DNA from: CAZJUO01 sp964549245
GTDB taxonomy: Bacteria > Patescibacteriota > Patescibacteriia > UBA10025 > JAHIVO01
Direction of reading: 5' to 3'
DNA length: 53,724 nucleotides
NCBI GenBank assembly: GCA_964549245.1
Contig: CAZJUO010000002.1
Span: 1-53,724 of the forward strand
Below, in pieces: positions 30,113 through 38,543 of the stretch. A program made the translations under genes and the position numbers. The notes under the pieces are model-generated. The model was not told where the DNA came from, ran no database searches, and saw nothing but the letters and a program-made list of their open reading frames with translations. Position 1 is the first letter of the stretch. Each line of letters starts with the position of its first letter.

Positions 30113-30640
30113 TTAGTAATGATAATCCCAGCCTGGTTGCCAGCTGCCTGTCGTTCGCCAGTCTTCGGCTATAGCTTGGGGCCATGTTTTTTTATGGCAA
30201 ATTACCTCCAGGGCAAGCTGCGGAGCCTGGTGGGCGACAATAGCGATGTTGTTATTACCGAATTGCTGTTTTGTTTGTTCGAGATAACTTTTTATTCGCC
30301 TTTCGACATCCCGGTAGGATTCACCTTGGGGAAACGGTTGGCCGATAAAGCGCTCCAGGTGGTTTTTAAAGTGGTATGATTTGCCGTTCCATAGGCCGTA
30401 ATTAACTTCTCGTAGACGTTTGTCTGGAATAACTTTTTTGCCAAACGCCAAAGTCGCGGAGTCAACGGCTCGTTTTAGATCAGAACAAAAGATAGCGGAA
30501 AATTGTTTTACATCAACCAGTTGGCCCAACTCTTTTGATTGTTGAATGCCGAGAAATGATAATTTGCCAGGTAGCCAGCCGGTGGCTAGATCTTTTTTAT
30601 TATCAGTGGTGGTGCCGTGGACAAAATAAGTAATTTTCAT
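30113..30640 (-). CDS. Histidine-phosphatase-superfamily protein with altered RHG motif
   Basis: A 175-residue phosphoglycerate-mutase-fold protein. The usual N-terminal RHG is replaced: KITYFVHGTTTDN has the His (residue 8) but Val in place of Arg. Other parts are conserved: SDLKRAVDSA with its Arg, REVNYGLWNGK with the acid Glu, and IVAHQAPQL with the second His. Loss of the first Arg should weaken phosphate binding, so activity may be reduced or shifted. It is the last gene of the surface-protein cluster 30113-34906, 26 bp after a four-helix membrane-protein gene. Confidence 0.8.
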   Translation of the reverse strand: MKITYFVHGTTTDNKKDLATGWLPGKLSFLGIQQSKELGQLVDVKQFSAIFCSDLKRAVDSATLAFGKKVIPDKRLREVNYGLWNGKSYHFKNHLERFIGQPFPQGESYRDVERRIKSYLEQTKQQFGNNNIAIVAHQAPQLALEVICHKKTWPQAIAEDWRTTGSWQPGWDYHY

Positions 30641-30666
30641 TAAACAAAAAGCGAGTTATTAAATTT

Positions 30667-31083
30667 TTATTTATTCACCATAAAAAAAGCGATAATCCCA
30701 ATAGCCAGCAAAACCAGCCCGGCAATGGTAATTCCCAGCAATACTTTATTGTTCGTGCGCAATGATTCCCGTTTGGTGCGGCTGGCAAAAGCCGGAATGA
30801 AAATAGCCGCCCAAATAGGAGCAAATATAACCACGCTCGAACCGACATCTTGCGCCGCTTCCGGGTCATCAGCTATTTGAATAATGATAATTACTACCGA
30901 CAAGGCTACTACGGCAATACCGATCAGCCAGACCAGCCAGCGCGTTTTTTTGGGCAGGGGTTGGGCAGCTTGCTCTGCAGACGAGGGCTCGGCAGGTGAT
31001 TGTTTTTTCTTTAAGGTTAAAGCTACCAGTAGAATGCTTAGTAATACCAGTATGGCAACGGCAATAAATAAAGTAATAGACAT
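30667..31083 (-). CDS. Four-helix membrane protein, unknown
   Basis: A 138-residue protein with membrane segments near 4-24, 48-68, 80-98 and 115-135. The first loop is Pro/Ala/Gln-rich (SPAEPSSAEQAAQPLPKK). There is no recognised motif. It lies 16 bp after the gene at 31100 and 26 bp before the phosphatase gene, within the same minus-strand run. Confidence 0.55.
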   Translation of the reverse strand: MSITLFIAVAILVLLSILLVALTLKKKQSPAEPSSAEQAAQPLPKKTRWLVWLIGIAVVALSVVIIIIQIADDPEAAQDVGSSVVIFAPIWAAIFIPAFASRTKRESLRTNNKVLLGITIAGLVLLAIGIIAFFMVNK

Positions 31084-31099
31084 ATAATTTTATTACTTA

Positions 31100-31891
31100 T
31101 TATTCAGTATAGGTAAGGGTGTATTGGGCAACGATATTCCCTTGACTGACCACCGTATCCAAATCAGCTCCCCAGCCGCCTGTTTCTGCGTCGGCTATAT
31201 AAAAATCGCCTTCATCAAAAACCGCTAAAGTGTCCTTGTCCGTGATGGCTTGATAATCAAAGGTGTCGCTGTTTAAGTATGTAGCGTAGATATAATAGAA
31301 AGTGCCGATTTCATGCCAGGGGTCATACTGGGCGTCACACCCTTCGTACAGGTCCAGCATAATACTGCGGGTGTCGGCTACAGCCAACACGTCCGGCATA
31401 GCGTCCGTGTTGCAAAAGGCCATGGACAAAGCTCCGGCACTGCCCGTATCCCGAATCGTATCCGCATTGCCGTGGCTGGCCACGTAATAATAATCATCAC
31501 TTAATTCGCTGGTAGCTGGCGCCACTTTTGGCAGTGGGTCGTTTACTTTCATGAAATAGAGTACATAAATCGGGTATTCCTCATTGGTATCGATCTGGAT
31601 AGCTACCGATCCTTCCACTTTGCCGTCGGTAGAGGCGATGGAAATTTCAGTTCCGTCGTACTTCATCAGGTCAGCGTATGAATCTTCTTCGGCAGGGCCG
31701 CTGGTGTTGGACGAGGCTGTATTGGTTGTGCTGGCGGCAGTATTCGTATCAGTGGCAGTTTGGTTGGTGTTCGTATTTTCGTCTCCGCTCATCACAAAAT
31801 AAACCACCGCCGCTCCACCGACCAGCAGTATAACTACTACGGCGATCCAGATCAGGGGCGATTTTTTCTTTGCGGGTTGTTGATTTTCCAT
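31100..31891 (-). CDS. Membrane-anchored surface protein with Thr/Asn-rich linker
   Basis: A 263-residue protein: short basic N-terminus, one membrane segment (about 13-34), a Thr/Asn/Ser-rich linker (about 38-65) and an acidic outer domain with two Cys (FCNTDAM, EGCDAQYD) and several Tyr-rich strands (YPIYVLYFMKV, GTFYYIYATYL). The linker style is typical of CPR surface proteins. The domain is not recognised. It belongs to the cluster with DUF3160 and the FG-GAP-like protein. Confidence 0.55.
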   Translation of the reverse strand: MENQQPAKKKSPLIWIAVVVILLVGGAAVVYFVMSGDENTNTNQTATDTNTAASTTNTASSNTSGPAEEDSYADLMKYDGTEISIASTDGKVEGSVAIQIDTNEEYPIYVLYFMKVNDPLPKVAPATSELSDDYYYVASHGNADTIRDTGSAGALSMAFCNTDAMPDVLAVADTRSIMLDLYEGCDAQYDPWHEIGTFYYIYATYLNSDTFDYQAITDKDTLAVFDEGDFYIADAETGGWGADLDTVVSQGNIVAQYTLTYTE

Positions 31892-31909
31892 AGTTATAGT
31901 TTTTAATTA

Positions 31910-32590
31910 TTATAATAAATATTGCTTTTGTATAAAGGGGAGCAGTGAATCGATGGTATGGTAAGAGCCTGCCTCGCTGCGCCACTCATTAAAAAATCCC
32001 CATTGGTTCCATTGCCAAATTGCCACATGCGTTCCATGGCAGTTATCTGAGTCAGCGTATGACCCCTCAATAACGAGGAGTTCTTGCTGGCCATCCTGGT
32101 CGATGTCGTTGAAAGCTATCTCGCAGTTTGGTCGCGACAAGTTCGACGAACCCCAGACTTGCTGTAGCTGATGATTGCTATATTCATACACAAAGAGATG
32201 GTTTTTTATACTAGTATCGTTTTCCGTTTCCCAGAATGGCTGTGAGGGGCCGTAGTCACCTTTTTTCCAAAGGGATAAAACCAGGTTTAGTTGGCCGTCA
32301 TAGGTGGCATCGGCTATGGTAAAAGCATCGATCCACCAGTTATCAGGCGATTGCCACAGTCGCGCACCGCGGTCATATACGCTAAGCCGGCCATTGTGCA
32401 GAGAAAGGTGTTCGGGGTTGGCGTCCTGTGTCAGATCAATTGACTGCTCTTGATGGTTAGTGCGCTGTGAAGCAAAGGTTATAAATGCAGTGTCTGCGTT
32501 ATTAAATTTTGCATTTGCGTAGGTAACCGCTGAACAGAGCAGCGCTAGGGTACTAATAGTTACGGTCACTGGAATAAAATACTTGATCAC
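31910..32590 (-). CDS. Secreted FG-GAP/VCBS-like protein
   Basis: A 226-residue protein with an N-terminal signal or anchor (about 5-27) and repeats of the integrin-like kind. FTIADATYDGQLNLVLSLW and IAFNDIDQDGQQELLVIEG both have the FG-GAP turn with Asp-rich calcium loops, and KGDYGPSQPFWETENDTSIKNHL lies between. It probably binds Ca2+ and acts at the surface. The stop of the DUF3160 gene lies 7 bp upstream, so the two are co-transcribed. Confidence 0.65.
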   Translation of the reverse strand: MIKYFIPVTVTISTLALLCSAVTYANAKFNNADTAFITFASQRTNHQEQSIDLTQDANPEHLSLHNGRLSVYDRGARLWQSPDNWWIDAFTIADATYDGQLNLVLSLWKKGDYGPSQPFWETENDTSIKNHLFVYEYSNHQLQQVWGSSNLSRPNCEIAFNDIDQDGQQELLVIEGSYADSDNCHGTHVAIWQWNQWGFFNEWRSEAGSYHTIDSLLPFIQKQYLL

Positions 32591-32596
32591 GGATAC

Positions 32597-34906
32597 TTAG
32601 TTATTTGCTAAAAACGAGGCGGTCCAGTCGGGACGTTCTGGAGCGTCATCCGAGAGCAACAGTTCACGCCATTTTTCATCAGTCAGGCGGTCTGATAGCT
32701 GCCAGGGAAATTCGTAGTAGGAAAAAACACCACCCTGGGCTATTTTTACCACTCCTTCTACTTCAACCAATACATAGATAGTATCAATTTTTCCTACCCC
32801 TTCTTCCAATACGGTGCCGTTAGGATCAGTGGCTACGTCCGCTACGATAGCCGCCGGGTTGTTGTGCAGGTATTCATCTTGGTATTGCCCGCTTTGTTCC
32901 ATGTCCTCCTGGTGGACGTCGAGCCAAAAATGTTCCAGTTGACCGCCATACGAACGGATCAGTTCGTATTCTTCTTCAGTGCGGGATTCGTTATTCAATT
33001 CTTTTTCGGCAATGGTTTTCAGCTGGGTAGCCAGGGTTTCCATATTGGACAAGCTGGTTGCCATATCTTCAGAAATGAGGTCGCGTATGGATAAGCCTTC
33101 TTTGGTCATTTTAATAAGCGCAGCCAACCGGGCAAAGACTTCGGGGCGCGGCTCTACATAGCCTCGGTCATCGAATTGGGGCGGCGGGCCGGCTCCCAGT
33201 TCGGCGTAGACCTGCTTGGCATAGAGAATGGTATCGTGTTTTAATTCGGTCCAGCTTCCTAAATACGAATTAAGGTCTTTGCGTACCCAGGCGGTATTTT
33301 GCATAAAAGTGGGGTAGCCGTCGGTAGCCGGGGTGGTCAATGGCTTGAGTGCGTACAGCCAACCCCAGTACAGATTTTGGGTCCAGACGGAGGTGTCCAG
33401 TTCATCGACATAGTCTTGGAGAAGCTTCATATTTTCAGGGTAGCGCAGGTATTTTGTTTCGCCATCCGCGTCAAGGATAGCATATGCCTCTTGTGAGCCC
33501 ATAGCGGCGGTAATATCCAGGCCTTTGGGCAGCATGCGCGAATCAGGCACCGTGCCGCCGCAATCCATAGTGCCGTGCAAATTCCCAACGTCCCGGCAAA
33601 CGAGGCGCTGCATTATCGAAGCGTCGATGGTGAAGCGCTGGCCCATAAATCGAAAACCTTTTATTTCCGTCTCACGGTCAGGCTGGATGGATGGCTGAAA
33701 AATGGGGATTGAGTTGATTTGCGGCGGATCGAGCTTTCGCGCGGCGGCATAAAAACTGTCAAAAGCGGCAGTATTTTGTGCCAGTTCCAAAGCGGTGGGC
33801 GCATCTCCATATGCATTGGTTAATAACGTTTTCAAATCATAGTAGGTGATATCGTCACTTTTGCCGACAAAAAAGTTTGTCGGTTCGTAAATAGCGTCCC
33901 AAAGCGCCGCTCGGGTATCATCCATGAGCAGTCGGGTGATCAAAGCCGCTGAAGCTGTTTCGTCAGCACTTTTTAAGCGGAACGTCATCCGTCCAAGCCA
34001 CATCATTGATTTGAAATAGTCGGATAGCTCTTCAGAGCGGTCATAGTGGCCGCGCGGAATATACTGGGAGTAATCTTCTTTGAGCAATTCTACTGACAGC
34101 ATGCCTTGGGGAGTGGGCAGCTGTACGCCGGCATCCTGGCCCATATTAATCACTACTGCGTCGTGGAGCGTGTCGTGAGCTTCAATATATTCTAATTCTT
34201 GTTCCACTTCTGTTTTTACAATTTCAGGAATGGTTACCGTGTCATCGAGCAGCACGCTGGCGATTGTAAAAAAGGCTATATTTCTACGCGCCGCATTTTC
34301 CCATTCCGTATTTTTTAATGCTACATATTGTTCCTGGGCGGCAGCTAGCATAGAGGAATTTAGTTCCTGTAATGTATCGATAAGATAATTTTCCTCCGCT
34401 TTCCGTAGCAGATGATCGAATAAGAGGTGGTAATTATGCAAAAATGAATCAACCGTAATAAAGCTGGGCGTGTAATTGTAGCGGTGCCCTTCGTATAATG
34501 GGTAGAATTCGTCGTACGATCCGCTCTGCACTATGAAATTATTTTGCAGTAGTTTTTGTTTTGCTTCAGCGTTGGAAAGCAGGTAAGTAACCTGATCCTT
34601 GTTGTCTACATTGGCAAAATCAGCCGCCACGGTGAAAGACGGCACTTGGGGGGTCGTGCTTACCGAGACCGGTTGATATTCGGCAAACGTAGCGGCCAGC
34701 GCAGTTGGTATAGTAATAGAGTCTACAAAATCATTGTTATCAGCTGTTGTGGTATTGGTGTTAGTTACTTGCTTATTCGCATTTTCGCTGACTGATGGTT
34801 GGCCGTTGGCCATGATTAGATATACGGCCACTACCGCAGTTACCAGAATGATAATGCCAAATATCCAGAGCACGATCGGCAGGGCTGGTTTTAATGTAGT
34901 GTTCAT
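32597..34906 (-). CDS. DUF3160-family surface protein
   Basis: A 769-residue protein, the largest in the window. One membrane segment (about 8-31), a Thr/Asn linker (40-58) and a long mainly helical extracytoplasmic region. TPSFITVDSFLHNYHLLFDHLLRKAEE (described, about 147-173) is the DUF3160 landmark, and the C-terminal part includes QLEHFWLDVHQEDM and the FSYYEFPWQLSDRLTDEKW motif. Such proteins are found across CPR and other phyla, with no function assigned. It is the first gene of the surface cluster. The TACAAT before its start may be a -10, but no convincing -35 was found. Confidence 0.82.
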   Translation of the reverse strand: MNTTLKPALPIVLWIFGIIILVTAVVAVYLIMANGQPSVSENANKQVTNTNTTTADNNDFVDSITIPTALAATFAEYQPVSVSTTPQVPSFTVAADFANVDNKDQVTYLLSNAEAKQKLLQNNFIVQSGSYDEFYPLYEGHRYNYTPSFITVDSFLHNYHLLFDHLLRKAEENYLIDTLQELNSSMLAAAQEQYVALKNTEWENAARRNIAFFTIASVLLDDTVTIPEIVKTEVEQELEYIEAHDTLHDAVVINMGQDAGVQLPTPQGMLSVELLKEDYSQYIPRGHYDRSEELSDYFKSMMWLGRMTFRLKSADETASAALITRLLMDDTRAALWDAIYEPTNFFVGKSDDITYYDLKTLLTNAYGDAPTALELAQNTAAFDSFYAAARKLDPPQINSIPIFQPSIQPDRETEIKGFRFMGQRFTIDASIMQRLVCRDVGNLHGTMDCGGTVPDSRMLPKGLDITAAMGSQEAYAILDADGETKYLRYPENMKLLQDYVDELDTSVWTQNLYWGWLYALKPLTTPATDGYPTFMQNTAWVRKDLNSYLGSWTELKHDTILYAKQVYAELGAGPPPQFDDRGYVEPRPEVFARLAALIKMTKEGLSIRDLISEDMATSLSNMETLATQLKTIAEKELNNESRTEEEYELIRSYGGQLEHFWLDVHQEDMEQSGQYQDEYLHNNPAAIVADVATDPNGTVLEEGVGKIDTIYVLVEVEGVVKIAQGGVFSYYEFPWQLSDRLTDEKWRELLLSDDAPERPDWTASFLANN

Positions 34907-34973
34907 ATTGTTTGTTTATAATAATAATTACTATCTATTGTATATTTTAGCTTAAAATTGGCTAAAAAGAAAT

Positions 34974-35004
34974 AAAAAACCGGTATTGTATAAACAATAC
35001 CGGT
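34974..35004 (-). terminator. Terminator of the urocanase gene
   Basis: ACCGGTATTGT/ACAATACCGGT, 11 bp perfect, loop of 4, followed on the minus strand by T6. Confidence 0.92.
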
Positions 35005-35025
35005 ATATCGATAGGAAATGCCGAT

Positions 35026-36675
35026 TTATTCGTAGCCAATATCAAGCATCGGCATTTTGATTTTATCGTCGTGTGCGCGAGCGGTATTAATAGCCGCTTC
35101 ATATCCGGCATCAGCGTGGCGGATCACCCCAATTCCCGGATCGTTGGTAAAGACGCGTCTGGCTCTATCCAGGCAGGAAGTATCATCAGTAATGACAAAA
35201 CATTGTCCGGCGTGAAGCGCTTTACCAATTCCGACGCCACCGCCATCATGGACACTAACCCAGGTAGCGCCGCTTACCGCATTGAGCAGAGCATTGAGCA
35301 CGGCCCAGTCAGCAACAGGGTCACTGCCGTCCTTCATGCCTTCTGTTTCACGGCCCGGCGAAGCTACTGATCCGCAATCAAGGTGATCACGGCCAACCCA
35401 GATAGGCGCTGATATATCACCGTCCACGATAGCTTGCCAGATCTCCTTTACCGCTTGGGCGCGTTCACCCATGCCCAGCCAGCAGACCCGCGCGGGCAAG
35501 CCCGGTAGTTTAGAAAAATCGATAAATGACTGCGCTTTGGTGATCCAGTTACGGAGCATCTCATTTTCCGAAAACAGCCGGAGAAGGATTTTGTCAACGA
35601 CAGCAATATCGGCAGGATCGCCGGATAAAGCGGCAACCCGGAACGGTCCACGGCCCTGGCAGAAAAGCGGACGGATATAGAGCGGGACAAAACCTTTGAT
35701 ATTAAAGGCGTTGGCTACTCCCTGATCCTGGGCATGGAAACGGATGCCGTTGCCATAGTCAAAGACGGTAGCACCACGATTTTGCATTTCCAGTAAATAG
35801 TTGACATGCACAGCGGTGGATTCCTGGCATAGCTTGAGGAATTCTTCCGGATCGTCTTCCCGCAAAGCGAGTGCCTTTTCAAAGCTTATGCCTTCGGGGA
35901 AATAGCCTTTCATCAAATCATGGGCCGCGGTTTGGTCGGTAACAATATCCGGTATGATATTATTGGTCAGTAAGTGGTCAAGCACATCTACCATGTTTGC
36001 CTGGAGGGCAATGGCGATCGCTTCCTTTCCGCCTTTCGCTTGATAGGCCCGCTGTACCGCTTGTTCAATGTCGGTGTAAGCTTCGTCAATCCATCCTTCA
36101 TCCTGACAGCGTTTGATTTTTGAGGGGTTAATTTCAACGATTAATGTAGCGGCTCCGCACATTTTTCCTGCTGGTGCTTGAGCCCCGCCCATATTCCCGA
36201 GCCCTGATGATAATAGCCAAGTGCCCGGTTTAGCTCCGGCCGCGGCAAAGGTTTCATAGGTGCCTTGCATGATGCCCTGCTGTCCGATGAAAGCCCAGGA
36301 GCCGGCAGTCATCTGCCCGTACATAGTCATGCCCGCTTCTTCAAGGGGCCAGAACGTTTCATCGTTGGCCCAGCGGGGGACCAGCATGGAATTGACGATA
36401 AGTACGCGCGGTGCGTTTTGGTGGGTTTGTACTACCCCGACCGGTTTCCCGCTCTGAATTAAAAGCGTTTCATACGCTTTTAAGCTTTTCAGCGCTTTGA
36501 CAATGGCGTGGTAGCAGGCCCAATTGCGAGCCGCTTTGCCCCGGCCGCCGTAAATAATCAGTTCTTCGGGTACCGCGCCCTGGACGATGTTGTTGGTCAG
36601 CATGCGTAGGGCACCCTCGATTTGCCAGTTGGCGCAATGCTTCAGATCGGTTCCTGTGATAAGTTGTATGCTCAA
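35026..36675 (-). CDS. hutU: Urocanate hydratase
   Basis: Adds water to urocanate to give imidazolonepropionate, the second step of histidine breakdown, using NAD+ as an electrophile. The 549-residue length is normal. YGGRGKAARNW, RVLIVNSMLVPRW, YGQMTAGSWAFIGQQGI and SSGLGNMGGAQ (NAD-binding glycine region) are all present, as are the later CQGRGPFR and HDGGGVGIG. The start is TTG at 36675, supported by GGAGG 6 nt upstream, since no ATG lies at that distance. It is transcribed alone from a promoter at 36744-36772. No hutH, hutI or other his-degradation gene is in the window. Confidence 0.95.
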   Translation of the reverse strand: MSIQLITGTDLKHCANWQIEGALRMLTNNIVQGAVPEELIIYGGRGKAARNWACYHAIVKALKSLKAYETLLIQSGKPVGVVQTHQNAPRVLIVNSMLVPRWANDETFWPLEEAGMTMYGQMTAGSWAFIGQQGIMQGTYETFAAAGAKPGTWLLSSGLGNMGGAQAPAGKMCGAATLIVEINPSKIKRCQDEGWIDEAYTDIEQAVQRAYQAKGGKEAIAIALQANMVDVLDHLLTNNIIPDIVTDQTAAHDLMKGYFPEGISFEKALALREDDPEEFLKLCQESTAVHVNYLLEMQNRGATVFDYGNGIRFHAQDQGVANAFNIKGFVPLYIRPLFCQGRGPFRVAALSGDPADIAVVDKILLRLFSENEMLRNWITKAQSFIDFSKLPGLPARVCWLGMGERAQAVKEIWQAIVDGDISAPIWVGRDHLDCGSVASPGRETEGMKDGSDPVADWAVLNALLNAVSGATWVSVHDGGGVGIGKALHAGQCFVITDDTSCLDRARRVFTNDPGIGVIRHADAGYEAAINTARAHDDKIKMPMLDIGYE

Positions 36676-36743
36676 AGTTTACCTCCGTTGTGTAATAATG
36701 GTTATTTTGTTAGGTACTGTTTTTATTTTTAGTTAAGTTATTA

Positions 36744-36772
36744 ATAGTAGCTAAGATTAGCCCAGCTGTCAA
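36744..36772 (-). promoter_or_regulatory. Promoter of hutU
   Basis: On the minus strand TTGACA (36772-36767), 17 bp, TACTAT (36749-36744). It begins just after the terminator of the upstream lipoprotein gene. Confidence 0.7.
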
Positions 36773-36773
36773 T

Positions 36774-36800
36774 AAAAAAACCGCACCATCTATAGTGCGG
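36774..36800 (-). terminator. Terminator of the lipoprotein gene
   Basis: CCGCAC/GTGCGG stem with an 8-nt loop, followed by T7 on the minus strand. Confidence 0.85.
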
Positions 36801-36818
36801 CGGAAAGGGCAAACAAAG

Positions 36819-37730
36819 TTATAGTTGCTGAATGTTATTGATCATTTGATAATGATTCAAACGAATAGCATCAATGCCAAGCCGTTTCAGCAGTTCATAT
36901 TCCTGGCCATAAAATAGCGGATCGGGCTGTACGTCAAAATAACGGCCGAGGAGCTCAATTTTGTCCCAAAGCGGAACATTAAAAACAAAAAGCTCGCGAA
37001 ATTCATAACAATAGCAAGTCAAATATCCCCAGGTAACCTGGATTACCACAATCATTTCATCGTGGTTTCGTTGCGCCATAAAAATATTTGATCCGTCAGA
37101 CCAGCGAAAGGTTGGATTTGGATCATCGAAGCACCAGGAGTCCCCGTCCGGATTTCGGACCGTAAGCGGCTCAACGTGGTGGTAGCCAGGCAAGTATTCA
37201 AACCCTTGCGTTTTTACATATTCACGGGCCATGTGAGCCGGGTTTATCTTTTCATCAAAATGCAGTTCAAAGGCACACCCGGTATTGGGATAATGTGTCC
37301 AGGCCACTGTATCGATTCGGTCCGGCGCCAAGGGTTCGAGCTCTTTGTATCTCTTCAGCTCATTCGTTACCACTATCGGGATGCTGTCTTTAGAAAAATT
37401 AAAACAAATCCGTATCCCATGCAAACTTACTGGTGCCACTGGATAAACGTCATGGACAAAAAGTTTTTTATGGCCGCCGATAGGAATAGTATACGTTCCT
37501 GTCCGATCGCTGTTAATAAGAAATGAGTCCAACCTCCCCAAGACGTAATCATACTTATGGATTAGCTGCGTATCTGGGTGCGTGCCGTTACTATTCATCG
37601 TAGCCAGAATACTGGCCGGCTCCAAAAAACAAATTGGCATGTCCTTATCACGCGGTCCTGTGGGATTGCAGCAATTGCTGATAAACAATGCCAATATTAG
37701 CAAGAGCAAGATGCTTAGTGCCCCTTTCAT
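36819..37730 (-). CDS. Secreted lipoprotein of unknown function
   Basis: A 303-residue lipoprotein when started at ATG 37730, where AAGGAGG lies 5 nt upstream. The longer upstream frame (ATG at 37841) would put 37 odd residues before the signal peptide and is rejected. MKGALSILLLLILALFISNC is the lipoprotein signal with Cys at residue 20. The mature part has several Tyr/Trp/Pro-rich stretches (HYPNTGCAFELHFDE, NPDGDSWCFDDPNPTFRW) with no known family. It is divergent from the TetR gene with 200 bp between, so the operators there might affect it too. Confidence 0.7.
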   Translation of the reverse strand: MKGALSILLLLILALFISNCCNPTGPRDKDMPICFLEPASILATMNSNGTHPDTQLIHKYDYVLGRLDSFLINSDRTGTYTIPIGGHKKLFVHDVYPVAPVSLHGIRICFNFSKDSIPIVVTNELKRYKELEPLAPDRIDTVAWTHYPNTGCAFELHFDEKINPAHMAREYVKTQGFEYLPGYHHVEPLTVRNPDGDSWCFDDPNPTFRWSDGSNIFMAQRNHDEMIVVIQVTWGYLTCYCYEFRELFVFNVPLWDKIELLGRYFDVQPDPLFYGQEYELLKRLGIDAIRLNHYQMINNIQQL

Positions 37731-37875
37731 AAATTCCTCCTTATGGTAAGGTGCGTTGTTTAGGTTTTTTAGTGGGCTGTTTTGCAGATTTGCCCAGAAA
37801 GAACCTTGTTTTAAAATAGTATATATCGGTAAAAAGGGCAATAGCGGGGGATCGGCTCTTGCGCCCTAGGGAAGT

Positions 37876-37933
37876 TTGACATATATAGAACACCTGTTCT
37901 ATAATTATTATATAATCTAGAACAAGCGTTCTA
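37876..37933 (+). promoter_or_regulatory. tetR promoter with two palindromic operators
   Basis: TTGACA (37876-37881), 18 bp, TATAAT (37900-37905). Operator 1, ATAGAACA-CC-TGTTCTAT (37885-37902), fills the spacer and the -10. Operator 2, TAGAAC-AAGC-GTTCTA (37918-37933), lies after the start point and ends on the A of the start codon. The two centres are 32 bp apart, about three helical turns, which suits a pair of TetR dimers on one face. The gene probably represses itself and the exporter downstream. Confidence 0.82.
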
Positions 37934-38526
37934 TGGCTAAACAGGAAAAAATAACCAGGCAAAAAATAGTCGATTCAGCTTTCCAAATCCTGGAGCAGGG
38001 GGGGTATCAAGCTCTGTCCATGAGAAATATTGCCAAAAAGGCCGGCATTGCCCAGTCGGTAATTTATTATTATTTTCAGAACAAAAAAGAAATTATCGCC
38101 AGCCTACTGCTGAAATTATCCGACGATATCAATAAAAAATCCCAAACTAGTATTAAGGGTTTGGACACGAAAAAGGCCCTGGAAAAAATTATTTACATAA
38201 CTTTCAAAAACGGACGGCATTTTGCTACTTCTTTCTGGGGTGACTTTGAAAACGAAATCAAGCTAGACAAGACATTGATGAAGATTTATGAAATCAGGAA
38301 TGAAATACTCAATAAATACTTTAGTACCATCACCCACGTTATTCAGCAAGGCATTCGCCATCAAGAAATTAGGCGAGTAGATCCGCGGCAGATCTGCCTG
38401 ACTATCGCCTACCAAATCAAGGGGTATGGGGTTATCCGCTGGAAAGACAACATTACCGATAAAGAAATGAGAGATTTTGCAAAACACTTCACCAATCTAT
38501 TATTTAATGGTATAAAGAATAAATAA
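37933..38526 (+). CDS. TetR/AcrR-family transcriptional regulator
   Basis: A 197-residue TetR repressor. The DNA-binding domain covers residues 7-53: ITRQKIVDSAFQILEQGGYQ, then SMRNIAKKAGIAQSVIYYYFQNKKEI with the recognition helix. The rest is the helical ligand and dimer domain. Both operators lie in its own promoter. The ATG at 37933 is 28 nt after the -10 and there is no good Shine-Dalgarno. The ABC exporter genes follow 17 bp downstream, so the ligand is likely an exported compound. Confidence 0.92.
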   Translation: MAKQEKITRQKIVDSAFQILEQGGYQALSMRNIAKKAGIAQSVIYYYFQNKKEIIASLLLKLSDDINKKSQTSIKGLDTKKALEKIIYITFKNGRHFATSFWGDFENEIKLDKTLMKIYEIRNEILNKYFSTITHVIQQGIRHQEIRRVDPRQICLTIAYQIKGYGVIRWKDNITDKEMRDFAKHFTNLLFNGIKNK

Positions 38527-38543
38527 TTATTTTTAACAAAGAT

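Noticed and set aside
37731..37841. N-terminal extension of the lipoprotein at 36819
   Set aside because: It would place 37 polar residues before a clear lipoprotein signal peptide, while AAGGAGG fits the ATG at 37730.
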